64,000 bases of DNA from Clostridium thailandense (GCF_019207025.1 NZ_JAEEGC010000026.1:62001-126000); one strand, 5' to 3'. Counted from the first letter of the stretch, positions 1-9,802 are shown. The notes: generated from the letters alone by a model not told the origin. Translations and numbers: made by a program.

Positions 1-103
1 AGTACCTCTTTTCATGATATTGTGAAAAATTACCTTTTAACAATAATATTATCATAAAAATAGGTAAACCACACTGAACATAACTTATAAATTGATAAAT
101 AAT

Positions 104-2332
104 CTAAATAAGGAAGCTTTTTTCACCAGTATAATAAATACTTAATTCATGAAGGGTTCTAGTACATGCTACATACAACAATCTTCTATCAAAATCATTT
201 TTATATTTTTCAGCACAAGCATCATATATAATAACCACATCGAATTCTAACCCTTTTGCTAAATAGGCTGGAATAATAAAAGCACATCCTTTAGTCTCAG
301 TGTCTGCATCTTTTAGTGCTGCAACTTTTGTCAATTCTTTTAATCTTTGTTCTATATCACAAGCTTCCTGCATTGTTTTACAAATGACTGCTATTGATTC
401 ATATCCTTTTTCAAAGCACTTATTTATATCTGAAGCAATAGCTTGATCCATTGAAGTTCTATTTTCCATATGCAGTACCTTTGGCTCAGCCTCATGTCTC
501 TCAAAAGAAACAAGTTCACACTTTCTATTTAATAGTTTTTGAGAAAATAAATTTATTTCAACAGAAGATCTATAACTCTTATTCATAAATATCTTAACTG
601 ATTTTCTTTTATCTAATATTTCTTCAATATCATCATACAAGTTTTTATTTCCACATTTCTCAATAGTTTGATTAAAATCACCTAAGATAGTATATCTAGC
701 TCCTTTAAATAGAAGTTTAAAAATTTGATATTGAAGCGGATAATAATCCTGTGCTTCGTCCACTACTACCTGTTTAATCTCCGAAAACTCTTCAATTCCT
801 TCTAATTTTAGCTTAATATATAAAAGTGCAGCACAATCTTCATAGGAAATATAACCTTTTTCAAAATTTTTATTAGTTTGTTCTGCTATTTTATCTATAG
901 TTTCAGGAAGTTGTAAACCTTCAGATAACTTAACCAAAAGTTCTTTTTTGCTAAAAAGCAACTTATACAATAGCATATAATCTATTTCTGTAAAACTATG
1001 AAGATGTTTCATAAATCTATTTGCCTCTTTAATTGCTAATAATCTGCTAAAAGGTTTTATCTCAAGAATGTGATTGCCAGACTTTTCTACAACCCTCTCA
1101 ATTTTTTCAAGTCTTTTCTCTCTTAAAGGATGAATTTTATTTAATATCATATTTTCAATTCTTTTTAATCTTTTGGATATAGGCATATCTATTTTGTTTA
1201 TAAGGAAAAAATTTTTGATCTCCTGTCTTGTTTCAATTATTTCACCATCGTAGTATATATCTCTAAAATCAATTAAGTTTTTTTCATAGTACTCTATCAA
1301 TCTATCTAGCACCTTATGGAAAACATCTGATCCCTTAAACTGAATGCTCTGAATCCTAGACGAAAAGCTCTCCTCATCCTTAAGAGTAACTAAAGTCTCA
1401 AGCTGAATCTGCCTGCTTTCAATAGAAAATCTTTTTCCTAGAAATTTTAATATAATATCATCAAAGGTAATTTGTTCTACATTCTCCTCTCCAAGCTCTG
1501 GAAGAACATCTGAAATATACTTACTAAATATAGAGTTAGGTGAAATTATAATAACGTTGTTTATACCAAGCCTAGAGTTTAATCCTTCATAGAGTAAAAA
1601 TGCAATTCTATGCAAGGCTATAGATGTCTTTCCACTTCCTGCTACTCCCTGTACAATCAGCAGCTCATTTTCAGTATCTCTTATAATAAGATCTTGCTCC
1701 TTTTGAATAGTTTCTACTATACTTCTCATCTTAGAAGATGCACTGCGACTTAAAACTTCCTGTAATATTTCATCATTAATTCTTATACTGCTGTCAAAAA
1801 AATACTTAAGCTTACAATCTTTAATTTTGTACTGTCTCTTCAAAAGTATATCTCCATTTATTATACCAACAGGTGACTTATAAGACCCTTTACCTAATTC
1901 ACATCGATAAAATATACTAGAAATTGGAGCACGCCAATCATATACAAGAATATCATCATTATCTGAATCCATTAGATTATATAGTCCAATATAAATTTTT
2001 TCTACATCATCAAAACTCTCTTCTATAAAATCAAACCTTCCAAAGTAAGGAGATTTCATCATTTTATTGTATCTTTGTATACGCCTTTCCGTACTAATAT
2101 AGTCTTTAGTTCCCATATTGACCTCAGAGAGGAAGTGATTCATTTCTGGTATTCTATCAAAGTCCTCTGAAAAGTGAACACTTTCCTCCCACATTTCTTT
2201 TCTCGAAGCTACAACATCGCTAAATTTATTCTTTAAAGCATCTTCTTCCCTCTGAAGTTCCTTTTTAATTACATTTAGCGTCTTTTTAAGATACAAAGTT
2301 TCCTCTTCTTGATTTTGTTTAAAATCACTCAT
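104..2332 (-). CDS. helD: HelD-like RNA polymerase recycling ATPase (UvrD/Rep-type superfamily 1)
   Basis: This is a superfamily 1 helicase-like ATPase of about 742 residues. The N-terminus is strongly charged and helical (about residues 5-60), as expected for the coiled-coil arm of HelD. A Walker A motif, GVAGSGKTS, lies near residue 235 and a Walker B/DEAQD motif near residue 530. A C-terminal UvrD-like domain carries the RLLYVACTRT motif. In the family, HelD binds RNA polymerase and uses ATP to free it from stalled complexes and DNA. The length matches Bacillus HelD (about 770). I chose the ATG at 2332 because the GTG 12 bases upstream overlaps the ribosome binding site. A different UvrD-like helicase is possible, but the N-terminal arm favours HelD. 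Confidence 0.85.
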   Translation of the reverse strand: MSDFKQNQEEETLYLKKTLNVIKKELQREEDALKNKFSDVVASRKEMWEESVHFSEDFDRIPEMNHFLSEVNMGTKDYISTERRIQRYNKMMKSPYFGRFDFIEESFDDVEKIYIGLYNLMDSDNDDILVYDWRAPISSIFYRCELGKGSYKSPVGIINGDILLKRQYKIKDCKLKYFFDSSIRINDEILQEVLSRSASSKMRSIVETIQKEQDLIIRDTENELLIVQGVAGSGKTSIALHRIAFLLYEGLNSRLGINNVIIISPNSIFSKYISDVLPELGEENVEQITFDDIILKFLGKRFSIESRQIQLETLVTLKDEESFSSRIQSIQFKGSDVFHKVLDRLIEYYEKNLIDFRDIYYDGEIIETRQEIKNFFLINKIDMPISKRLKRIENMILNKIHPLREKRLEKIERVVEKSGNHILEIKPFSRLLAIKEANRFMKHLHSFTEIDYMLLYKLLFSKKELLVKLSEGLQLPETIDKIAEQTNKNFEKGYISYEDCAALLYIKLKLEGIEEFSEIKQVVVDEAQDYYPLQYQIFKLLFKGARYTILGDFNQTIEKCGNKNLYDDIEEILDKRKSVKIFMNKSYRSSVEINLFSQKLLNRKCELVSFERHEAEPKVLHMENRTSMDQAIASDINKCFEKGYESIAVICKTMQEACDIEQRLKELTKVAALKDADTETKGCAFIIPAYLAKGLEFDVVIIYDACAEKYKNDFDRRLLYVACTRTLHELSIYYTGEKSFLI

Positions 2333-2366
2333 TTTATCACCCACCTATATTTTTTTCAAAAAACTA

Positions 2367-2396
2367 TTGACACTATCATTAATTTTGTGCTATGAT
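2367..2396 (+). promoter_or_regulatory. Candidate orphan promoter, plus strand
   Basis: TTGACA (2367-2372) is followed after 18 bases by TATGAT (2391-2396). It faces right, away from helD, into a stretch with no plus-strand gene. The perfect palindrome at 2601-2660 could end such a transcript. It may drive a short noncoding RNA or be a chance match in AT-rich DNA. Confidence 0.3.
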
Positions 2397-2600
2397 AATA
2401 GCATAAATTACAATATTAATGATATACTTGTGTTAAGTGTGTCTAAAATTTAATTATACTCTAAGTTTCTTTTAATGTAAATATAGTATATTTTTCCTTG
2501 CAAAATTTTAGATGAGCGATTTGCTGATCTTTTTTTATTATCAGTTCAATAAGCTATAAATGAATTTTTAAAATCAGATTTTAGTTTATAAATTTTGTAT

Positions 2601-2660
2601 AAAAAGAATCTGAGTAAGTATCACTAAAATATTTTAGTGATACTTACTCAGATTCTTTTT
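2601..2660. terminator. Perfect 60-bp palindrome, probable bidirectional terminator
   Basis: The arms 2601-2630 and 2631-2660 are exact reverse complements. Each strand ends in five Ts, so the hairpin can terminate transcription both ways. The right arm encodes the last eight residues and stop codon of the minus-strand gene that ends at 2634. Confidence 0.8.
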
Positions 2661-3815
2661 CATATAGTCAATAAATAGCTCGTACAATTCATTTGCACTA
2701 GTTTTCTCGTAACTCAAAAAGTCTTTATCTATTTTTTTTAATTCTATTGATTTTACATATTTCTCCTTATCACTGTTATATATATTTATAGCTTGAGTTA
2801 ACATTGATGATACATGCTTTTCTCCAATTTTCTCTAATATAGCAAGTGTTTCTGTAACATGTTTTGAATTTAGAAATAAGAACTGTTCAAAGCCACTACT
2901 TATCTTTTTATAATTTGGCATAACGGAATCATGCTTTAGCATACAAATTAAAGTATCAATTAACAGCAACTTACTTTCTTCTTCAAGCAAGTTTTCTTTT
3001 CCTATCACTATAGCTTTACCTCGTATAATCTCTAATATTTCATTAAAGCTATCATTATAGTTTTCTAATTTTGAAGCTTCCTTTATATAATCGTTATTTA
3101 CAAAAGATATATATATATCTTTGGCAACAACTCTTAATTCACTATTATCAAGTAGTACCTGATATTCAAATTCACCTTCATTTGAAAGATAAACTTCACT
3201 ATGTAACCAGCTGCTTCCTTCAATATTTCCCTCTACCTCCACGACTTTAACACCTTCAAAGTTTATATATGCCTTCCCCCAATCTCCATCTTTATATTCG
3301 ACACACAATTTATCTGCAGAAGGTTGGTTTAATGATATTATTTTTTCTTCATGCATTTTGTAATACGGAAATCTTTTCATACTGCTTGGTAAATACTGCT
3401 TTATCGCTTTATATTGTTTATTATATCCATTACATGCACTTCTCCAAGTATACTCTATTTCTGATTTCCACTTTAGCAGCTTTTCATATAAATCCTTGGA
3501 TAATAGATTTAACACTAAAAGCCTATAATCACATATATCTTTTTTAATGTAATCTGGCAAATACTTTTTTAACAGCCTTGTCTTTTCATCAATATAATCT
3601 TCATAATCTTTTTCAACATTATCATATCTATATATTTTTTTCACTTCATTTGGTAATTCTAAAATCACTTTTATTCTTTTTTCTATTTCATTTTTTAAAA
3701 ACGTTTCAATATTATCTCCAGTATAACTCTTTAAATTTTTTTTGGGACTTAACTCAAATTCAATCCAAGAAGCAAATTGAATTTGTTCATATAATTCTCT
3801 TGTTATATACCTCAT
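2634..3815 (-). CDS. DUF4085-like protein of unknown function
   Basis: This is a soluble protein of about 393 residues with no signal peptide or membrane segment. The opening MRYITRELYEQIQ and the overall layout resemble the DUF4085 family of Firmicutes, which has no assigned biochemical role. The sequence is rich in Lys, Tyr and Glu and shows no catalytic motif that I recognise. I chose the ATG at 3815, spaced correctly behind a GGGTGG sequence; a GTG at 3827 is the alternative. It follows plsY by about 35 bases on the same strand and may be cotranscribed with it. Its last codons lie inside the palindromic terminator at 2601-2660. The family call is from pattern memory and is moderately sure. 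Confidence 0.6.
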   Translation of the reverse strand: MRYITRELYEQIQFASWIEFELSPKKNLKSYTGDNIETFLKNEIEKRIKVILELPNEVKKIYRYDNVEKDYEDYIDEKTRLLKKYLPDYIKKDICDYRLLVLNLLSKDLYEKLLKWKSEIEYTWRSACNGYNKQYKAIKQYLPSSMKRFPYYKMHEEKIISLNQPSADKLCVEYKDGDWGKAYINFEGVKVVEVEGNIEGSSWLHSEVYLSNEGEFEYQVLLDNSELRVVAKDIYISFVNNDYIKEASKLENYNDSFNEILEIIRGKAIVIGKENLLEEESKLLLIDTLICMLKHDSVMPNYKKISSGFEQFLFLNSKHVTETLAILEKIGEKHVSSMLTQAINIYNSDKEKYVKSIELKKIDKDFLSYEKTSANELYELFIDYMKKNLSKYH

Positions 3816-3849
3816 CGCCCATACCACCCTATAATTATATTAATCCCTA

Positions 3850-4443
3850 TTATTTTTCTTCCTTTTTTATAAGTCTAATTAGATTGTCCTTATGTCTAAT
3901 TATTATTAAAATAGCCGCTATTGTAGTAGCTATTGTTATTGACAAAGGTAATTTCATTATAGCGCATACTATAGGTATGGTTACGCCAAGGCTGATAGAT
4001 CTAATTGATACTATACCTGTGAATAATCGCAAAATAAAATAAACAGCTACTCCAGATAATGTTGCAATAGGCGTAACAAATACAAATGCTCCAAGCGTTG
4101 TGTTTACACCTTTTCCTCCTCTAAAAGCAAGAAATGGAGTATAATCATGCCCTAATATTGCTGCTACTGCAATGCTGGAAAGATAAGCAGCTTTTGGAAT
4201 AGGCAAGCTCATTGTATTTGATATGTATATTCCTATAATTACAGGAATCATACCTTTTGCAATATCCATTACTTGTGTAATAAGCGATGGTTTTCTTCCG
4301 ACTATCCTTTTTACATTTGTTGAACCTATATTTCCACTGCCTTTTGTTCTAATATCAATTCCATACATATTCTTAGTAACTAAGTATCCTGTTGGTATTG
4401 ATCCAAATAGAAAAGATATTATCACCGTTATTATAACAACCAT
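3850..4443 (-). CDS. plsY: Glycerol-3-phosphate acyltransferase PlsY
   Basis: PlsY is the membrane enzyme that transfers an acyl group from acyl-phosphate to glycerol-3-phosphate, the first step of phospholipid synthesis. The 197-residue length is typical. The family motifs are visible: GSIPTGYLV near residue 14, TKGSGNIGSTNV near residue 34, and FRGGKGVNTTLG near residue 107. Several hydrophobic spans make it an integral membrane protein. An AGAGGTG ribosome binding site precedes the ATG at 4443. It is first in a short minus-strand unit with the DUF4085-like gene. Identification is secure. Confidence 0.95.
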   Translation of the reverse strand: MVVIITVIISFLFGSIPTGYLVTKNMYGIDIRTKGSGNIGSTNVKRIVGRKPSLITQVMDIAKGMIPVIIGIYISNTMSLPIPKAAYLSSIAVAAILGHDYTPFLAFRGGKGVNTTLGAFVFVTPIATLSGVAVYFILRLFTGIVSIRSISLGVTIPIVCAIMKLPLSITIATTIAAILIIIRHKDNLIRLIKKEEK

Positions 4444-4867
4444 TTTTTCACCTCTAACTATACAGAATTTATCTTACTTATGCTCAGTTTTTCTATATAC
4501 TATATTTTACCATAAACCTATGAAAAAATATAATTTTCTCATTATTACTCTAAAATTGTAACCCTAAAAACCTGTAACTTTTTCCCCTCAAAATTATACT
4601 ATATTTTTCTTAACAATTCCATTTAAAGCACAATAATCTGCAATTTGTATACATATAATTCTTTTTACTTATATATACTTGTAAAGAACGAAAAAAACTT
4701 ATAGTTCATTGACAAAAACCTTATAAAACATTATAATTTAATCTATAATACATTGCTTATCAAACCCTTTTAATAAATATAAATAATTGTTAAGATCAAG
4801 CTTTCATAAAAACTCTAGATAAAATATTGCAAATTTAATTATATATTAATAATAAGAGGTGTGTTTA
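4444..4867. other. Intergenic region between plsY and the HAD gene
   Basis: This divergent gap of about 420 bases holds the start region of plsY, the consensus promoter at 4709-4737 and a long AT-rich leader to the HAD gene. I see no riboswitch or open reading frame in it. Confidence 0.6.
4709..4737 (+). promoter_or_regulatory. Consensus sigma-A promoter for the HAD phosphatase gene
   Basis: TTGACA (4709-4714), a 17-base spacer and TATAAT (4732-4737) match the housekeeping consensus exactly. It points at the start codon at 4868, leaving a leader of roughly 120 bases. Confidence 0.75.
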
Positions 4868-5749
4868 ATGAAACTTTTTGCTACCGATTTAGATGGAACT
4901 CTTTTAAATTCAAATCATAAAATCAGCAAAGAAAATGCCGAAGCCTTAAAACTAGCTCAACAAACTGGAATGGAGATATCGATTGCTACTGGAAGGATCT
5001 ACTCTGATGCCCTGCATCTGTGTAAAGAAGCCAATATAAATACACATATAATATCAAACAATGGTTCTATGGTTTTTTCTAAAGAAGGAAAAAAACTAAA
5101 GGCCTGGACTATAGATAAAGAGCTTATTGAATTTGTGTTCAATTGGCTTAACAAAAATGAATACTTCTATCAGATATGCACCGATAAAAATATATTTCTT
5201 CCATATAATGCAAAAGGCCTATTAAAAAAGGATTTTGACAATGTAAAAATAAATAATCCTTTTCTTGGCGAAGACCTTATCAATGATGTATCAAATTTAG
5301 TGTTTGCTCAGGAAGGTCTCAAATTTGTAAAGTGTAAAGATGATATTTTAAAATCAAATTTAGATTTTTGCAGTATAACAGCTATTTCCCTTGACAAAGA
5401 CAAGCTTAATTGTGGTAGGGATTATTATAAAAATTTCAAAGAATTATCTATGGTAATTTCACATGAGTATAATTTCGAATTAACTAATAAAGATGCTTCT
5501 AAAGGTAATTCTTTGGAATATTTAGCTGATTATTTAGGAATTCCTCTAAGTGATGTTGGAGCAATTGGAGATAACTATAATGATATATCTATGTTTAAAA
5601 AAGCAAAAATAAGTGTAGCTATGGGAAATGCTGATGCTGCCATAAAAGAAATCTGCAGACATGTTTCTGTTTCAAATGATCTTAATGGAGTAGCTCATTT
5701 TATTAACAAATTTATGAATAAATTAAAAGCTCAATCCACTCCGGCGTAA
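4868..5749 (+). CDS. Cof-type HAD-IIB family phosphatase
   Basis: This protein of about 293 residues belongs to the Cof/HAD-IIB hydrolases, which remove phosphate from sugar phosphates, FMN or similar small molecules. The nucleophile motif FATDLDGTLL sits at residues 4-13. ISNNGS follows as the second motif, and GAIGDNYNDISMF is the acidic loop IV motif near the C-terminus. I chose the ATG at 4868, seven bases behind AAGAGGTG; a GTG at 4859 lies inside that site. The last few codons (Ser-Thr-Pro-Ala) are written by a CACTCCGGCGTAA sequence that belongs to the repeat element just downstream, so the natural C-terminus may have been altered. The substrate is unknown. Confidence 0.9.
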   Translation: MKLFATDLDGTLLNSNHKISKENAEALKLAQQTGMEISIATGRIYSDALHLCKEANINTHIISNNGSMVFSKEGKKLKAWTIDKELIEFVFNWLNKNEYFYQICTDKNIFLPYNAKGLLKKDFDNVKINNPFLGEDLINDVSNLVFAQEGLKFVKCKDDILKSNLDFCSITAISLDKDKLNCGRDYYKNFKELSMVISHEYNFELTNKDASKGNSLEYLADYLGIPLSDVGAIGDNYNDISMFKKAKISVAMGNADAAIKEICRHVSVSNDLNGVAHFINKFMNKLKAQSTPA

Positions 5750-5773
5750 CCTTTTAGGCGTAACGGAAGGATT

Positions 5774-5839
5774 AGATAAATACTACCGAAAGTAGACTTA
5801 CACTCCGGTATATAAGTCTACTTTCTGGTGTGTTTATCT
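5774..5839. repeat. Foldback repeat, family A, short copy / hairpin
   Basis: Arms 5774-5800 and 5813-5839 form a stem of about 26 bp with a few mismatches. The arm core ACCGAAAGTAGACTTA matches the end of the 260-bp foldback element at 17778-18038. It lies between the convergent ends of the HAD gene and lysA and may act as a terminator. Confidence 0.65.
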
Positions 5840-5864
5840 ATAGATATCTACATTTCAAATACTT

Positions 5865-7118
5865 CTAAAAATAATTTCTCATAAGATCTTCTAAATTATC
5901 TCTCCTTCTAATAACTTTTATTTCTCCATTTTCTTTGATAAGAACCTCCGCAGGTCTAAGTCTATTATTATAATTAGAACTCATTACATAACCATAGGCC
6001 CCTGCATCTAGTACACCCACAATATCCCCTTCTTGTATTTGTGGTAAAATTATATTTTCAGATAGTATATCTCCACTTTCACATATATTCCCTACTATAG
6101 TAACCTCTTCACTTTCACTAGTTAAATTATCATTCTTTTTATATACTTCAATATCATGATGTGAATTGTATATGACAGGCCTTGCAAGAACATTAAATCC
6201 TAAATCTGTACCCACATATTTTCTATCATAATTCATTTTTATAGCATGTACTGTCCCTAAAAGCACACAACATTCTGCAGGTATATATCTTCCTGGTTCT
6301 ATTTTAAATTCAAGTTCTTTTCCATGCTTTTTAGTCCAATTATATATTATAGAGTCAAGTTCCTTTCCTACAGCTTCTAAATCTAATCTTTGCTGATTCT
6401 TCTGCTTTTTATATGGTATACCGAAGCCACCTCCCATATCAATAAACTCAAGTTCTTCAAAGTTTTCAGCAATAGAAAGTAAAGCTTTCACACTTTCTAA
6501 ATAGGTACTTTTTTCCATGAAGAGGGAGCCTATATGCTGATTTATGCCTATAAGTTTTAATTTATACTTATTGACAATCTCTTTAACCTCATTAATATAT
6601 TGTGGATCCACACCAAATTTAGTCTTTTTCCCTGCTGTAACTACTTTTTCATTATGTCCTACACCAACCCCTGGATTAAATCTAATCGCTACTGAACCAC
6701 CTCCATTTATTTTTCCAAAAAGCTCTAGTTGCGAAAGAGAATCTACACTTATAGTAACTCCTTTTTCTATAGCATATTTGAATTCTTCAGCAGACACATT
6801 ATTGGGGATAAAGAAAATTTGCTCCGGTTTAAATCCAGCCTCAAGCTGAACATATATTTCCCCAGGAGACATAGCATCTACATTAAGACCTTCTTCTCTT
6901 ACAATTTTTAATATATGAAAATTGCTATTTGCCTTTGCAGAAAAACTAACAGAAAATCTATCATACTTTAAAAGATTTCTCATTTCCCTGCATCTTTCTC
7001 TTAGAATTCCTTCATTATATACATAAAGTGGACTTCCATATTCCTCTATAAGTTCATTTGGTGTTGTGTTTCTATAAAAGTTCAAATTTTCTGTAATCTT
7101 ATTAAATTCATTATCCAT
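5865..7118 (-). CDS. lysA: Diaminopimelate decarboxylase
   Basis: LysA decarboxylates meso-diaminopimelate to lysine using pyridoxal phosphate, the last step of lysine synthesis. The 417-residue protein has the fold-III PLP lysine at about residue 62 (SFSAKANSN), the glycine-rich phosphate loop MGGGFGIPY, the EPGRY motif and the NICESGD motif that supplies a catalytic cysteine at the dimer interface. AAGGAG precedes the ATG at 7118. It diverges from a MocR-type regulator at 7244, which is a natural candidate for controlling it. dapB, another gene of the same pathway, lies at 23.7-24.6 kb under a riboswitch. Confidence 0.95.
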   Translation of the reverse strand: MDNEFNKITENLNFYRNTTPNELIEEYGSPLYVYNEGILRERCREMRNLLKYDRFSVSFSAKANSNFHILKIVREEGLNVDAMSPGEIYVQLEAGFKPEQIFFIPNNVSAEEFKYAIEKGVTISVDSLSQLELFGKINGGGSVAIRFNPGVGVGHNEKVVTAGKKTKFGVDPQYINEVKEIVNKYKLKLIGINQHIGSLFMEKSTYLESVKALLSIAENFEELEFIDMGGGFGIPYKKQKNQQRLDLEAVGKELDSIIYNWTKKHGKELEFKIEPGRYIPAECCVLLGTVHAIKMNYDRKYVGTDLGFNVLARPVIYNSHHDIEVYKKNDNLTSESEEVTIVGNICESGDILSENIILPQIQEGDIVGVLDAGAYGYVMSSNYNNRLRPAEVLIKENGEIKVIRRRDNLEDLMRNYF

Positions 7119-7243
7119 AATTTTTTACAACTCCTTTTAATACAGTTTCATTATAGTTATTATAAGAATCTATTGTCTTTATATAAAGTGACAGTTATAC
7201 TTATTTTAATGATGACAGATTATATAAATCTAAGGAGGTAAAA

Positions 7244-8659
7244 GTGTTAGAATTATTGCCGCATTTAAATTATAAAGAAAAAATTCCTTTGTATATACAG
7301 ATTTATAAATACATTAAAGATGAAATTTTGTCTGGAAAAATCCCCTCTGAAAGTAAGCTTCCATCTATAAGAAGCTTGGCTAAAGATTTAAAGCTTAGCA
7401 AAAATACAATTGAATCCGCCTATGAACAGTTAATTGCTGAAGGCTACGTGAAATCTAAAAACCGTTCTGGTCTATATGTAGAAAGACTGGACAATGAATT
7501 TAACTACTTAAAAAGTATCAATTTAAACTCATATAAAGAAAAAGTTAATAATATTTACGAACCAATAGTAAGGTATGATTTTAGTAGTGGCCAAATTGAT
7601 TTAACGTCCTTTCCCTACACTAAGTTTAGGAAAATATTAGAAAACTGCGTAAATGAATATTCTAAGGAACTGCTTTTATATGGTGATCATAAAGGTGATT
7701 ATGGTTTAAGACACGAAATTTCCAAATATATTCATCATTCTAGAGGAGTTACTTGTTCACCAAATCAAATAGTAATATCTTCAGGAACCCAACAATCCTT
7801 AACTTTATTAGCTCACATACTTTCAAATATTCATACATCTATAGCTTTTGAAGAACCTAGCTATTTAGGTGCAAAAGCTGTATTTAAACATTTTAACTTT
7901 AATATCACTCCTATTAACTTAGAAATAGACGGTATAGATATTGGATCTTTGTATAAAAGTATATCTCAAATTGTATATGTTACTCCCTCTCATCAATATC
8001 CTTATGGTATGGTTATGCCTATATCAAAAAGACTAAAACTACTTCAATGGGCTGAAGAGAAGGATGGACTCATAATAGAAGATGATTATGATGGAGAGTT
8101 CAGGTACAAAGGAAGGCCTATTCCATCATTACAGGGACTTGATAAGATAAACAGAGTTATATACCTTGGAAGCTTTTCAAAATCACTAATGCCATCAATG
8201 AGAATAAGCTATCTAGTACTTCCAGAAGCACTTCTCGATATTTATGAAAAACAATATAAAATTTATGAACAACCTGTACCTAGATTGCTACAAAAATCTC
8301 TTGAAATTTTCATGAAAGAAGGTCATTGGGAGAAACATTTAAGAAAATTAAGAGTATTGTATAAGAAAAAACAGGAGATACTAATAAGTTCTATAACAGA
8401 GCATTTAGCAAAGAGTGTAACTATTATTGGTTCCGATTCCGGTCTTCATATATTGCTTAAAGTTAATACAAAAATAAGTGAACAAGAACTGGTTGATAAA
8501 GCTTTGAAAGCTGGTATTAAAGTAAATCCTACTTTAGTTAACTGGATAAATCCTCCCACAAATTCCTTGCCAGTTATTTTCATAGGTTTTGCTGGAATAG
8601 AAATAGAAGACATAACAAATGCCATAAAGGATTTAAAAGAATGTTGGTTTCAATTTTAA
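7244..8659 (+). CDS. MocR-family regulator (GntR HTH + class I aminotransferase domain)
   Basis: This is a 471-residue PLP-dependent transcription factor. Residues about 10-80 form a GntR winged helix (SKLPSIRSLAKDLKLSKNT). The rest is an aminotransferase-like domain with YVTPSHQYPYG, IIEDDYDGEF and the PLP-binding GSFSKSLMPSMR, where the lysine is retained. Translation starts at a GTG at 7244, behind a full AAGGAGGT site. It is divergent from lysA with a 125-base shared control region, so I infer that it senses an amino acid or PLP and acts on lysA, itself, or both. The same architecture occurs in PdxR, GabR and many orphan MocR proteins, so the ligand cannot be named. Confidence 0.88.
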   Translation: MLELLPHLNYKEKIPLYIQIYKYIKDEILSGKIPSESKLPSIRSLAKDLKLSKNTIESAYEQLIAEGYVKSKNRSGLYVERLDNEFNYLKSINLNSYKEKVNNIYEPIVRYDFSSGQIDLTSFPYTKFRKILENCVNEYSKELLLYGDHKGDYGLRHEISKYIHHSRGVTCSPNQIVISSGTQQSLTLLAHILSNIHTSIAFEEPSYLGAKAVFKHFNFNITPINLEIDGIDIGSLYKSISQIVYVTPSHQYPYGMVMPISKRLKLLQWAEEKDGLIIEDDYDGEFRYKGRPIPSLQGLDKINRVIYLGSFSKSLMPSMRISYLVLPEALLDIYEKQYKIYEQPVPRLLQKSLEIFMKEGHWEKHLRKLRVLYKKKQEILISSITEHLAKSVTIIGSDSGLHILLKVNTKISEQELVDKALKAGIKVNPTLVNWINPPTNSLPVIFIGFAGIEIEDITNAIKDLKECWFQF

Positions 8660-8670
8660 GTTTCTCTATA

Positions 8671-8717
8671 AATAAGGGGGCCGTCGCACTTAGGTAAGTA
8701 CGGCAGTCCCTTTATTT
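8671..8717 (+). terminator. Rho-independent terminator
   Basis: AATAAGGGGGCCG pairs with CGGCAGTCCCTTTATTT, 12 bases after the stop of the MocR gene. Because the next gene converges, it can serve both strands. Confidence 0.7.
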
Positions 8718-8740
8718 AGAAAACACCTTTGATTTTCCTA

Positions 8741-9613
8741 TTAGCTGTATCTTTTTACATATGCACACCTTTTGCATAACTCTTCTACAGCACGTCTTCT
8801 TGAAAATCCATCATATAAATTTTTTGCTCTTTCTGAAGCCAATATTTTGTCTATGGGAGTTTCGAATATATTTCCTAATGCTATATTACTTTCACTATCT
8901 AAACAGCAAGGGACTACAGTTCCATCTACTAATATTCCCATTTGATCCCTTAATCCATAACAAAATACTTTATCATCTGTATTAATTTTGTTAATATCAG
9001 GCCACTCAAATTTTTCTGCCATATTTAAATACACATTGTTTCTTAGCTTTACACTATGAGATTCTTGAAGCTTTTCACTTAATTTAAAGTCTAGTTTTAG
9101 CTTAGTTTCTAACATATTTAATATATCTTTATTTGCTTTATTACTTCCCTTTAGCAAGGCACTATCCATATTCCATAATCTAATAGAGCAAATAATATTA
9201 CTTTTTTCATTTGCCTCTAATATGAAATCTACTATATTATCTATATACCCATTTAAATCTTCAGCTTTATCATTTGCTTCAAAGCTACTAAGTGATATAT
9301 TAACTTGTCTCAATATAGATGATGAAATTAAAATATCCTTAACACTATTTATTAAAGTTCCATTAGTGGTTATGTTAACCTTTAGCCTATTATCATGGCT
9401 TATTTCTAGAAATCTACCTAAGTTAGAGTGCAAAAGAGGTTCCCCCATCAAATGAAAATATATATGATCTGTATAAAGTTTTACAGATTTCACTATATGT
9501 TCAAAAGATTTCTCATCCATAAATTTTAACTTTCTCTCTGTTTTAGGGCAAAAATTACAGCTTAAATTACATATGTTCGTTATTTCAATGTATACCTTTT
9601 TGAATTTCTTCAT
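8741..9613 (-). CDS. Radical SAM protein with SPASM-like C-terminus
   Basis: This is a 290-residue radical S-adenosylmethionine enzyme. The cluster motif CNLSCNFC (CxxxCxxC) lies at residues 14-21, followed by the HLMGEPLLH glycine motif near residue 54. A C-terminal auxiliary-cluster region carries Cys residues in CYGLRDQMG, VPCCLDSE and LCKRCAY, the SPASM/twitch pattern. Such proteins modify peptides or act in anaerobic maturation. No small peptide substrate gene is evident beside it, so the substrate is unknown. It stands alone on the minus strand, convergent with the MocR gene. AGGAG precedes the ATG. Confidence 0.85.
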   Translation of the reverse strand: MKKFKKVYIEITNICNLSCNFCPKTERKLKFMDEKSFEHIVKSVKLYTDHIYFHLMGEPLLHSNLGRFLEISHDNRLKVNITTNGTLINSVKDILISSSILRQVNISLSSFEANDKAEDLNGYIDNIVDFILEANEKSNIICSIRLWNMDSALLKGSNKANKDILNMLETKLKLDFKLSEKLQESHSVKLRNNVYLNMAEKFEWPDINKINTDDKVFCYGLRDQMGILVDGTVVPCCLDSESNIALGNIFETPIDKILASERAKNLYDGFSRRRAVEELCKRCAYVKRYS

Positions 9614-9802
9614 TCGTTAACTCCTGTTTTCTACAAGTATATTTTAATTAAGAATCCCTTGATTTTATTTTTTAGTAATATTTAATAATTTTAGAATTAT
9701 TACTCAATTATATAAATTTTCTAGGATTACTTTTATCATATTGTAGTATAACAGGATTATTGTATTTTTTACAATCTTTTTATCTAAGGAAAATATATTA
9801 TA

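Noticed and set aside
3578-4042. A 154-codon plus-strand frame
   Set aside because: It lies antisense to the DUF4085-like and plsY genes, is rich in Phe/Leu/Ile from AT-rich shadow sequence, and has no ribosome binding site.
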